From Bacillota bacterium (GTDB taxonomy: Bacteria; Planctomycetota; UBA8108; UBA1146), in the NCBI GenBank assembly GCA_003973385.1, contig QNYK01000062.1:17763-81762 (forward strand): a DNA stretch of 64,000 nt, in the 5' to 3' direction. Position numbers and translations under genes: made by a program. The notes below the pieces were generated by a model that was not told the DNA's origin, did no database searches, and was given only the letters and a program-made list of their open reading frames with translations. Each line of letters opens with the position of its first letter. Within the stretch, counting starts at the first letter, position 1. Below, in pieces: positions 53,132 to 62,737 of the stretch.

Positions 53132-54858
53132 CGAGATTTCCTACCGATCGCACGAAGGTCATGCTGATCGAGAGGATTGGCAAAGAAGCCCGTCACATCT
53201 TCAGAGACGAGGTTTCCGGAAGTCATCGACCACAGCGGCAAGACGGGGCCTCGCTCGAGCAGGATCTTCTCCGCTCGCTGCCACAACTGCATTCGAAGTT
53301 CAGGGTCCGCTTCGGCGAGGGCGAGAGCGACCGACTGATCGTACTGGGAGTCCGACCAGCCGGTTCTGCTGTTGGGAGAATCGCTGGTGAAGAGGGTCAG
53401 AAACGTCGCCGGATCCGGATAGTCGGCGATCCAGTTGCTGCGAGAGATGTCGTAGTCGACGGCGCGCTGGACATCGAGGAAACTGCGCCACTCGAGGGTC
53501 TGGATCGTCGAGTCCAGACCCAGCTCACGCTTCCACGCCAGTTGTAGCCACTGGGCGACCAGGCTGCTGGTCGATCCTGACGGGTGAAGAATTTCCAGGG
53601 TCGGGATCTCCCGGCCCTCCGTGGATCCGGGAACTCGCCAGCCAGCCTCGGACAGCAACTCGCGCGCTCCTCGGGGATCGTATCCCAGCCGGGGCCAATC
53701 CTCGGAAGCGACCTGGTGAGCCGGGATCACCCCGCGCAATCCGTTGTATTCACTGCCGATGGCAACCATTGCTCGATACCCGGGCAACCCTGAAGTCAGT
53801 GCCGAGGGGATTCCGCGATCGATCAGTTTTTGTTGCTGCCTCTCGATGGCGGGAGATGGCCATGGAACGAAACCGTAAGCAGGTTCAGGGTCGCCTCCGA
53901 GCACATCGCGACAGAGTTGCTGGCGATCGATGGAGAGGGACAGAGCGCGACGCACTGCAGGATCGTCGAGGGGAGGACGCTCCAGGTTGAGTCGATAAAA
54001 GGAGATCCCCAGGTAAGGATCTGCCCTCCAGCGCGGCGACCAGATCGGATCGGATCGCAGGATGGGAATGGCTGCGGCGGGAACCCGAACCGTCCAGTCG
54101 GAAAGCCCTGCAGCGAAGATGTTGAGCTGGGTATTGGCGGATTCTGCGGCCAGGAAGTCGATCGACTTCAGTGTCGGTCTCGAAGGGCCTCGATATTCCG
54201 GGTTCGTTTCGATGCGGATCCTGTCCCGGAGGCTCCAGCGTGTGAGCATCCAGGGACCGTTGGTTGCGATACCAGGGCCTGCGCGGCCATCGGAATCGGG
54301 ATGCACCGGTTGCAGTGGTGTCTGGGCGCAAAGGTACAGAAACCACGGTACGGGATGGTCGAACTCGATCTCGAGCCATGTGCTATCGAGCGCTTGAATT
54401 TTGACCTGCTCTCGCATTCCGGTACCGTTTCTCCACTGGCGAGCGCCTGTCACCGACTCCAGCAGGTCGCCATAAGGTGCCCCCTGGATCGGGTCGATGA
54501 GATCGAGCCATGATCGAACAAAATCATCCGCATCGAGAGGGGTGCCGTCAGACCAGCGCAAACCGTGTTGAATCTGAAACTGGTAACGCCTTGCGTCTGC
54601 AGAGATCTGCCACGACTGTGCGCAGCCGGGCATCGGATCGAGAGTTTCCGGATCGAGCAGCACCAGTCCCTCATGAATCGCCCGGATGATGCGCCCCTCG
54701 GGGTTGCCGGTGGCGCGGTGGGGGTGGAGCGAGCCGGGATCGGTACCGTTTCCGATGACCAGATCTGCCCTCCCTGGCAGTGGCGCTCGCCAGAGCAGTG
54801 CCAGGATCGATGCGGTGATCCCGAAACTGATCCAGATGACGATCGTGCGGAAATTCAT
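53128..54858 (-). CDS. extracellular solute-binding protein family 5, set C
   Basis: 576 aa from ATG 54858 (the ORF-track start adds 17 residues). The N-terminus MNFRTIVIWISFGITASILALLW is one helix without lipobox, a signal or anchor. Family motifs include GTDPGSLHPHRATGNPEGRI, YQFQIQHGLRWSDGTPLDADDF, DPYLGISFYRLNLERPPLDD, and WIADYPDPATFLTLF, all of the OppA/MppA type. It is the OppA-like member of the cluster and probably binds oligopeptides. It is divergent from the small basic protein gene. Confidence 0.92.
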   Translation of the reverse strand: MNFRTIVIWISFGITASILALLWRAPLPGRADLVIGNGTDPGSLHPHRATGNPEGRIIRAIHEGLVLLDPETLDPMPGCAQSWQISADARRYQFQIQHGLRWSDGTPLDADDFVRSWLDLIDPIQGAPYGDLLESVTGARQWRNGTGMREQVKIQALDSTWLEIEFDHPVPWFLYLCAQTPLQPVHPDSDGRAGPGIATNGPWMLTRWSLRDRIRIETNPEYRGPSRPTLKSIDFLAAESANTQLNIFAAGLSDWTVRVPAAAIPILRSDPIWSPRWRADPYLGISFYRLNLERPPLDDPAVRRALSLSIDRQQLCRDVLGGDPEPAYGFVPWPSPAIERQQQKLIDRGIPSALTSGLPGYRAMVAIGSEYNGLRGVIPAHQVASEDWPRLGYDPRGARELLSEAGWRVPGSTEGREIPTLEILHPSGSTSSLVAQWLQLAWKRELGLDSTIQTLEWRSFLDVQRAVDYDISRSNWIADYPDPATFLTLFTSDSPNSRTGWSDSQYDQSVALALAEADPELRMQLWQRAEKILLERGPVLPLWSMTSGNLVSEDVTGFFANPLDQHDLRAIGRKSR

Positions 54859-54934
54859 CGTCTGCCCGCTTTCCGCAGCGATCATGGGCTTATGGCCGCG
54901 ACCCGGCAAGCCCCCCCCAGATGGCCGGCTTCCC

Positions 54935-54963
54935 TTGCCGATAGCAGGGCAGGCCGTTATCCT
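54935..54963 (+). promoter_or_regulatory. candidate sigma-70-type promoter for the small basic protein gene
   Basis: TTGCCG (54935-54940), a 17-nt spacer, and TATCCT (54958-54963). Each hexamer matches consensus at 4 of 6 positions with ideal spacing. It would give a leader of about 120 nt before the ATG at 55094. Inference only. Confidence 0.35.
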
Positions 54964-55093
54964 GAACCGTCACTGGATGGTGTCGGTTGCGACCGGCAGG
55001 TTCAGGTGATTTGCCCCGATCGTTGTCGATACGGTCGAGGATCAGAGCCCAGCATGCATGATGCCGGAGTGTTCCGGTGGGAAGCAGCAGAAG

Positions 55094-55333
55094 ATGTCGA
55101 TTCACAGGACCCTGAAGACCGGGGACGGACTCAAGGGAACTCGGAATGTCCTGACTCGCTACGAGCGAATCCTTCAACTGGAAGCGCAAGGCCGCTTCAC
55201 CGAGGGAGAAGACTTCCCCATTGGATTGCCCAAGACCCGCGTGTTGAAGGTCAAGAAGCGCGCCAAGGTCAAGAAGGAGAAGGAAGAGGTCGTCGACGGA
55301 GAGCAGGAGCAGGAACCGGAAGTTCAGGAGTGA
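55094..55333 (+). CDS. small basic protein, PVC-superphylum signature family
   Basis: 79 aa from ATG 55094; the ORF-track start adds 12 unrelated residues. MSIHRTLKTGDGLKGTRNVLTRYERI and FPIGLPKTRVLKVKKRAKVKK match my memory of the small basic protein family found across Planctomycetes, Verrucomicrobia and Chlamydiae (TIGR04137-type). Its role is unsettled; a ribosome or nucleic-acid link has been proposed from its basic character. Here the Lys-rich part is followed by an acidic Glu/Gln tail (EQEQEPEVQE). A strong inverted repeat lies downstream. This is the best lineage marker in the window. Confidence 0.85.
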   Translation: MSIHRTLKTGDGLKGTRNVLTRYERILQLEAQGRFTEGEDFPIGLPKTRVLKVKKRAKVKKEKEEVVDGEQEQEPEVQE

Positions 55334-55412
55334 CTTCGGTAATCCACTGTCCATCGCCTCCTACCGAGGGCGACCGGATGGTGAATCTCAGCATCTTGAA
55401 CTTGCTCAACAT

Positions 55413-55447
55413 CGGCCCGGCCGCCCAGCGTCCGGGCCGTTCGTGTT
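55413..55447 (+). terminator. hairpin terminator-like element after the small basic protein gene
   Basis: CGGCCCGG (55413-55420) and CCGGGCCG (55432-55439) are perfect 8-bp arms around an 11-nt loop, followed by TTCGTGTT. It separates the small basic protein gene from transporter set D. The downstream tract is only moderately T-rich, so it may be a leaky terminator or attenuator. Confidence 0.5.
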
Positions 55448-55472
55448 CGAATACCCAGATACGGAGTACCTG

Positions 55473-57326
55473 ATGTCTCACTCCCCATTTCATGTCGGTT
55501 CTCTGATTTGCCTGCTGTTGGCACTCTTCACTCCCGGAGTCCTTGCGGATTACGACACCGTCGAGATCGACGGCAGAACCTGGACCACGAACTCGTCATT
55601 TGAACCCCTCGGCAGCCCGGATGCAGTCCCTGGTGGCGTACTCCGCAGCGACATCCCGAACTTCTTGCCGACTCTTCGTATGGATGGACCCAACTCGAAT
55701 GTGACAACGATCACGGATATCTACGGGTTGACCCATGATCGGCTCCTCTCGATCCATCCCGAGACCCTCGAATGGTTACCCGGGCTCGCATCCCACTGGA
55801 TCATCGAGAAAAACGAAGATCACCAGGTGTTCTGGTTCAGGATCGATGAGCGGGCTAGATTTTCCGATGGAACGAAGGTGACTGCCGATGATGTGCTGGC
55901 TTCCTTCGAGCACATCATGGATCCAGATATCAAGGACCCTTCGAGTACCAAACTATTCACCGATATGTACGAGACACCGGTGGTTCACGATGAAAAGACC
56001 ATCTCGGTCAAGACCAGGAAACTCAACTGGCGCCTGCTGATTTACTTTTCCGCCAGCCTCGTCATCTATCCAGCAGAGCAGATTCGTATTCCCGGTGATG
56101 TGTACCTCGACGAGTTCAACTGGAAGATGATTCCAGGGTCGGGACCTTATATTCTTCGAGAGGACAGCATCCAGCAGGAGATTTCTGTCACCCTCTATCG
56201 GAATGAAGACTGGTGGGGATGGGATACGCGTCGTGCGAAGGGCCTCTATAATTTCGAAAAAATCCAGTTGATCGTCGTTCGTGACAGGGAACTGGCGTTC
56301 GAGAAGTTCAAGGCGGGAGAACTCGATTACTACAAGGTGATGAGGGCGCAGCGGTGGGCAGAAGAAACCGGCTTCGAGGCGGTCAGGAAGGGCTGGATCC
56401 GCAAGCAAAAGATCTACAACGAGCAGCCGCAATCTTTCTCTGGCTACATGATGAATATGCGTCAATGGCCGTTCGACGACAAGAACGTGCGGCTGGCATT
56501 TTGCTACGGTGTCGATCGGAAAACTCTGTTCGATAAGTTGTTCTTCAACCAGTACGAGTACATCGACAGTTATTATCCGGGCGGTCGGTGGGGGAATCCG
56601 GACAACCGGAAGATTCGCTACAACCCGCGCCGCGCCGAACGGTTCCTCGATCGGGCCGGATACACCGAGCGTAATGATGATGGCATCCGAGTGCACGAGA
56701 AGACCGGCAAGGCGCTGCAGTTCACCATCGAGTACGGTTCTCCTTCTACGACCCGGATTCACCAGGTGATCGCGGAGGGATTGCGCAAGATCGGTATCAG
56801 CATGAAACTGAAACGGGTCGACTACAATGCTCTGATGAAAAAAATCGGCGAACGTCAGTTCACGGTCCACATGCAAGCCTGGCGCGGGATCCTGTTTCCC
56901 AATCCCATCACTTCGTGGCATGGAGATATTGCCAATGAGCCATACAACAACAACATTTCCGGTGTCGCCATCGATGAGGTGGATCAGTTGATGGAGCAGT
57001 ACGACCGTACTTTTGACATCAACGAACAGACCGAATACATGAGAAAGATCGACGGCCTCATTTTCAAGGAACATCCAGTCGCTCTGACCTGGTACGGTCC
57101 GTTTGAACGTATTCTGTCGTGGAATCATTTCGGCCAGCCCCAGAAGATCCTGTCGAGGACCGGCGACGACCATTCCCTCTGGACCTACTGGTGGACCACT
57201 CCCGAGATGCAGCAACGCCTGACAAGAGCCAAGAAGGACGGCTCCACCCTTCCCGTCGGTCCCGATGTGATCGATCCTTGGGGCGTCAAGGCTCGCATGG
57301 AGGCCGGTGGAGAAGCCAAGGAATAG
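55473..57326 (+). CDS. extracellular solute-binding protein family 5, set D
   Basis: 617 aa from ATG 55473, with GGAG 6 nt upstream. The signal peptide is MSHSPFHVGSLICLLLALFTPGVLA followed by DYDTVEIDG. The body resembles YejA-like binding proteins: WFRIDERARFSDGTKVTADDVLASFEHIMDP, KFKAGELDYYKVMRAQRW, and a C-lobe with ALTWYGPFERILSWNHFGQP. YejA-type systems import larger peptides such as microcin C. It leads a five-gene operon. Confidence 0.93.
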   Translation: MSHSPFHVGSLICLLLALFTPGVLADYDTVEIDGRTWTTNSSFEPLGSPDAVPGGVLRSDIPNFLPTLRMDGPNSNVTTITDIYGLTHDRLLSIHPETLEWLPGLASHWIIEKNEDHQVFWFRIDERARFSDGTKVTADDVLASFEHIMDPDIKDPSSTKLFTDMYETPVVHDEKTISVKTRKLNWRLLIYFSASLVIYPAEQIRIPGDVYLDEFNWKMIPGSGPYILREDSIQQEISVTLYRNEDWWGWDTRRAKGLYNFEKIQLIVVRDRELAFEKFKAGELDYYKVMRAQRWAEETGFEAVRKGWIRKQKIYNEQPQSFSGYMMNMRQWPFDDKNVRLAFCYGVDRKTLFDKLFFNQYEYIDSYYPGGRWGNPDNRKIRYNPRRAERFLDRAGYTERNDDGIRVHEKTGKALQFTIEYGSPSTTRIHQVIAEGLRKIGISMKLKRVDYNALMKKIGERQFTVHMQAWRGILFPNPITSWHGDIANEPYNNNISGVAIDEVDQLMEQYDRTFDINEQTEYMRKIDGLIFKEHPVALTWYGPFERILSWNHFGQPQKILSRTGDDHSLWTYWWTTPEMQQRLTRAKKDGSTLPVGPDVIDPWGVKARMEAGGEAKE

Positions 57327-57368
57327 GGTTCTCTCGATGAAATCCGTGCGCCGGGGAGGCACTGATCG

Positions 57369-58916
57369 ATGAGTGGCATGTGGACTTACTTTACCCGCAG
57401 GTTACTGCTGGTCCCGGTCACCTTTTTCGTCATCACCTTCATCGTTTACGCGGTATTGCGTATCACTCCTGGTGGCCCGATCGAGCAACTTGAAAATCAG
57501 ATGCGAGCTGCTGCCGCCGGGGAAGCCGGTGGTGGCGGTGGTGGCATTGGTGGCATGGATGGCGAAAGCTCTGGTCTCGACGAGAAGGCACGCGATGAAC
57601 TGAAGGCTTACTACAACCTCGATCAACCGATTCCGTTGGCATACCTGCAATGGCTCGGGGTCTACCCGAAGAAGACCCGGTCGCCTGTGTCTCTCGATTA
57701 TCGTCGTGGTGATCCAGATTTCTGGCAGCAGTCGCAGCAGCTGTGGAATGAATTCAGGGAAGCGGAGAATCGACTTCAGCAATCACTGATCGACGGCGAA
57801 CTTCTTCTCAGTGGCGATACGATTCTGATCGAGGTGACCGCTGCTGATCGAATTCGTTTTCGTGAAGAAACGATCGAGGCGGACCGATTACTGTCCGATG
57901 GAGTCTCGCGTCGGTCCCAGTTGAATCGACTCCTCTCCCGCCTCGACTGGTCACTGTCGGGTTCTCGATTCATGCGCCCGATCACCGACCAGGAAAGTGG
58001 TGGGGCAGGCATTACCGCAGTGTGTAAACGCCAGTTGCTGGTGCAGGAGGACTCCTACCGGTCTCTCCAGCAGCATCTGTCTCCTCTGAGCATCGAGGCC
58101 AACCGCAACGGATCTTATTACCATGTGAAGAATGCCCTCAGCGGTATCCTCCAGGGAGATTTCGGCAGATCCTTCACCTACAACAAGGACGCTCTCACCG
58201 TCATCATCTCGAAGTTTCCCATCTCCATCTACTTCGGGTTGATCGGTTATCTCGCCACCTGGCTGGTCTGTATCCCGCTGGGGATTTCCAAGGCGACCCA
58301 TCACCGGGGTACCTTTGACACCGCGACCAGCGTGCTGGTGTTTCTCGGATATGCGACTCCCGGGTTCGTCGCTTGCCTGTTGCTCCTGGTATTGCTAGGT
58401 GGAGGGTCTTACTGGAATCTGGTGCCACTCGGTGGCTTCCGCTCCGCGGATTGGAATCAATGGTGGCAACAGGGCCAGTACCTGCGCTGTGTCATCGATC
58501 AGATCGAGCACACCCTGGTGCCGATGTTTGGCTATCTGGTCGGCTCCTTCGCCAGCATGACGGTGCTGATGAAAAACTCGCTGCTGGATAACTTCGGCGC
58601 CGACTACGTCAGGACGGCATTTGCCAAGGGTCTGACCGAGCGGCGCGTGATCTACGTTCATGCCCTGCGCAACTCGTTGATTCCGATCACTGCCGGGATC
58701 GGCCATTTTCTCGGATTGCTCTTTGCCGGCTCCTTTCTCATCGAAAAGGTGTGCAACATCCCCGGAATGGGATTGCTCGGCTATGACTCGATCATTAGCC
58801 GTGATTATCCGATCATCCTCGCAATCCTCGTGATCGGGGTGCTGATCCGTCTGACCGGCAACATCTTCAGCGATCTGATCTGGGCACTCATCGATCCCAG
58901 AATCAGGTTCAAGTAG
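57369..58916 (+). CDS. YejB/OppB-like ABC permease, set D, with very large insert
   Basis: 515 aa, about 150 longer than E. coli YejB. TM1 is YFTRRLLLVPVTFFVITFIVYAVL. A segment of about 220 residues follows, with a Gly-rich part (GEAGGGGGGIGG), helices rich in Glu/Arg/Gln, and KNALSGILQGDFGRSFTYN re-entering the core. The EAA loop is YVRTAFAKGLTERRVIYVHALRN, and the C-terminus IFSDLIWALIDPRIRFK is standard. The insert should lie outside the membrane, where it could contact the binding protein or cell wall. Confidence 0.92.
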   Translation: MSGMWTYFTRRLLLVPVTFFVITFIVYAVLRITPGGPIEQLENQMRAAAAGEAGGGGGGIGGMDGESSGLDEKARDELKAYYNLDQPIPLAYLQWLGVYPKKTRSPVSLDYRRGDPDFWQQSQQLWNEFREAENRLQQSLIDGELLLSGDTILIEVTAADRIRFREETIEADRLLSDGVSRRSQLNRLLSRLDWSLSGSRFMRPITDQESGGAGITAVCKRQLLVQEDSYRSLQQHLSPLSIEANRNGSYYHVKNALSGILQGDFGRSFTYNKDALTVIISKFPISIYFGLIGYLATWLVCIPLGISKATHHRGTFDTATSVLVFLGYATPGFVACLLLLVLLGGGSYWNLVPLGGFRSADWNQWWQQGQYLRCVIDQIEHTLVPMFGYLVGSFASMTVLMKNSLLDNFGADYVRTAFAKGLTERRVIYVHALRNSLIPITAGIGHFLGLLFAGSFLIEKVCNIPGMGLLGYDSIISRDYPIILAILVIGVLIRLTGNIFSDLIWALIDPRIRFK

Positions 58917-58928
58917 GAAGGCGCCGAT

Positions 58929-60640
58929 ATGACCTTCCTGCTGACCCTGCTGGTACTTGCCGCTGGAGTTCTATTGACCCAGAAGGGCATCCCCTGGCTG
59001 TTTCGGATGGCACTGGGCATCTGTGGCATCCATATCCGGACCAGTCCTGTCACGAAGAAACGTCTTCGGAGATTTCGTTCGATTCGACGTGGATACATTT
59101 CATTTGTCATCGTGACCAGTTGCTTCACCACCTCGATGTTTCTCGAAGTGCTGGTCAACGATCGTCCGGTCATGATTCGCTACGGCGATCAGACCGCCTA
59201 TCCAGCGGTGAGAGATCTGTTCAACACCTGGATCTTCTTCAAGGATGGGCCCTTTTCTACTTTTGATCGCTCCGGAGATTTTGGAATTCCAGGAGATGGA
59301 CCTCTCGACTACAAATCTTTTGGCAAGATTGTGGCCGATCCGCTGGGTGAGTTTGGACCGATCGCCGAGGGACGCAGGAACGATGCAAAGTCCCTGGAGC
59401 AGGAGATCAGCGATACCCAGCAGGAGATCGATGAATTGATCGCTGACGGGGAAGAGCCGGAAGATTGGCTCATCGAGGATCTTCAGGCGGCACGGATTGA
59501 CCTGCAGAAACTACGTGGCCAGATCGCGGAACTCGGCGCCATCGAACAGATGTTTGCTTCCGGAGAGGCGAGCATCATCTGGCCGTTGTACCGGCACGGG
59601 CCCTACAAGAATCGACTCGATTTGCCCGGTACTGCACCCCATGGGCCGTCCCTTACGATCCCCGGCATCACACCGCGCTATTCTTCAGCGATCTTGCTCG
59701 GCAAAAACGAACAGTTGCTGGGAGGAAGACCCACATACCAGGTAGGGGCCGTCGACGGGCAACCGCTCGAAAAGGGAATGAAGTTGTTTGTCATCGAAGG
59801 AGATACGGACGAGGGGATCTCCGACGTCCTTGGGATCCTGCTCGTCAGGGATATCCATCCCGATGGACTCCAAGGCACTGCAGAAGTTCTCTCGCAAGGC
59901 GAGGGCAAGATTTTTCCCGAAAAAGCACAACTGGTGAGCCGGTTCCTGGAGACATGGGAAGCTCCTCTGGGGACCAGCGATTCCGGCATCGATGTGGTAC
60001 CGCTTCTTCTGTACGGATTCCGTGTCAGCGTCGGTTTTGCACTGATGGTGTTGGGGGCCGGTTACATCGTCGGCATCCTCGCCGGGGCCATCATGGGTTA
60101 CTACGGCGGTTGGACCGACATCCTCTTGCAGCGCTTCATAGAGATATGGGGTTCGGTGCCGTTTTTGTTCCTGATCATGATCATCGCCAACATCGTCGAT
60201 CCTAGTTTCTGGATGCTGGTGATCTTGCTGGTGGTGTTGCGATCATGGATGGCGATCACCTACCAGATCCGTGGCGAGTTCTATCGAGAGAAAGCCAGGG
60301 ACTACGTCCAGGCGGCGATCGGCAGTGGCGTCAGTGACTTCAAGGTGATGATCCGTCACATCTTGCCGAACTCGATGGTCCCGGTGATCTCCAGAGCGCC
60401 TTTTTCGTTCGTCAGTTACATCAGTGCGCTGGTATCTCTCGATTTTCTCGGCTTCGGCTTGCCACCGACCGACCCATCGTGGGGACGTCTGCTAAATCAG
60501 GGTTTCCAGTTCATCCTGATCTATCCGCATCTGGTGTTGCTGCCGGTGATGGCGCTGGCGATCACCTTGTTCCTGGTGGTGCTCATCGGCGAAGCAGTGC
60601 GCGAAGCGTTCGACCCCAAGGTCTTCTCGAGGCTCAGGTG

Positions 60641-60641
<1 letters not shown>
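58929..60641 (+). CDS. YejE/OppC-like ABC permease, set D, with coiled-coil and PDZ-like insert
   Basis: 570 aa, over 200 longer than E. coli YejE. Two hydrophobic segments are near the start. A long hydrophilic region follows (about 75-330) with a coiled coil (SLEQEISDTQQEIDELIADGEE) and a beta-rich part (YQVGAVDGQPLEKGMKLFVIEGD...GILLVRDIHPDGLQGTAEV) that recalls PDZ or similar folds. The core has IDVVPLLLYGFRVSVGFALMVLG, EAA loop YVQAAIGSGVSDFKVMIRHILPN and VREAFDPKVFSRLR. A 'GTDxxGRD' segment before the core, usual in OppC, is not present. Its stop shares one base with the oppD start. Confidence 0.9.
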
Positions 60642-61667
<1,026 letters not shown>

Positions 61668-61675
<8 letters not shown>

Positions 61676-62705
61676 TACCGATGCAGTCACCACCACCACT
61701 CCACCGATCATCGAACTGAAGGATCTGAAGGTCTGGTTTCCGGTTCATGGCGGAATCTTCGCCCGTCACATCGCTGATGTGAAAGCGGTCGATGGAATCA
61801 GCCTGAAAGTTCGGGAGGGAGAAACTCTCGGCGTAGTCGGTGAATCCGGTTGCGGAAAGAGCACCCTGGGTAAGGCGGTGATGGGATTGGTTCCAGTGAC
61901 ATCGGGATCGATCCAGTTTCAGTCTGTCAGCGGTGAATCGGTCGAGTTGACACAACTCTCCCGGAGGGAGTACCGGCCCTACCGAAGCGAGATCCAGATG
62001 ATCTATCAGGATCCTTATTCGTCGCTGAATCCGCGCCTGTCGGTCGAGGAGATCGTCGATGAGCCGTTGCGTGTGCATCATCGCTCGATGAATCGCGAAC
62101 AGCGTCGAATCCGCGTCGAAGAGTTACTGGAACGGGTGGGTTTGCGAAAAGAACAGGCGGAGCGGTACCCGCACGAGTTTTCTGGCGGTCAGCGTCAGCG
62201 AATCGGGATCGCCCGTGCACTGGCCACGCGCCCTCGTATCATCATCGCCGATGAGCCGGTCAGTGCTCTTGACGTTTCGATTCAGGCCCAGGTCATCAAC
62301 TTGATGCAGGAGTTGCAGCAGGATCTGGGTCTAACCCTGATCTTCATCGCCCATGACATCTCTGTGGTGCAGCACGTCTCTGATCGGATGGTTGTGATGT
62401 ACCTCGGCAATCTGGTCGAGGTGGGCCAGACCGAGCAGATCTTCCGCAATCCTGCCCATCCGTACACGCGGGCCCTGCTCAGTGCGATTCCGCGGCCAGA
62501 TCCGGAACTCAAGCGTGAGGGTCGAATCGTGCTCGAGGGTGATGTTCCCAGCCCGATGAACAAGCCTTCTGGCTGCGGCTTCCGCACCCGCTGTCCCATC
62601 GCGCAGCCGTCCTGTTCCGAGCAGGTACCTTCGATGATCCAGGTCGGAAAACGTCAACGCGCTGCCTGTCCCTATGTGGATCAGTACGAGGAACTGCTCA
62701 AATAG
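61668..62705 (+). CDS. oppF: oligopeptide/dipeptide ABC ATPase, OppF/DppF type
   Basis: 345 aa from ATG 61668, with GAGGAAGGAG ahead and an 8-nt overlap with oppD. Walker A GESGCGKSTLGKAV, Q-loop region IQMIYQDPYSSLNPRLSVEEIV, signature FSGGQRQRIGIARAL and Walker B IIADEPVSALD are intact. The C-terminal segment has CGFRTRCPIAQPSC, the usual three-Cys form. It is the last gene of set D and ends 32 nt before the convergent dockerin-tailed gene. Confidence 0.96.
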
Positions 62706-62737
62706 ATTCGACAGGGTTCTGAACTGATTACGGCAAC

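Noticed and set aside
52212-53183. First ~320 residues of the 609-aa minus ORF ending at 51354
   Set aside because: They lie in the wrong frame of the permease B gene, with Arg/Gly/Ser-rich shadow composition. The real gene starts at ATG 52211.
55953-57362. 469-aa minus-strand ORF
   Set aside because: It is antisense to the set D binding protein, which has a signal peptide and clear family motifs; the antisense reading shows none.
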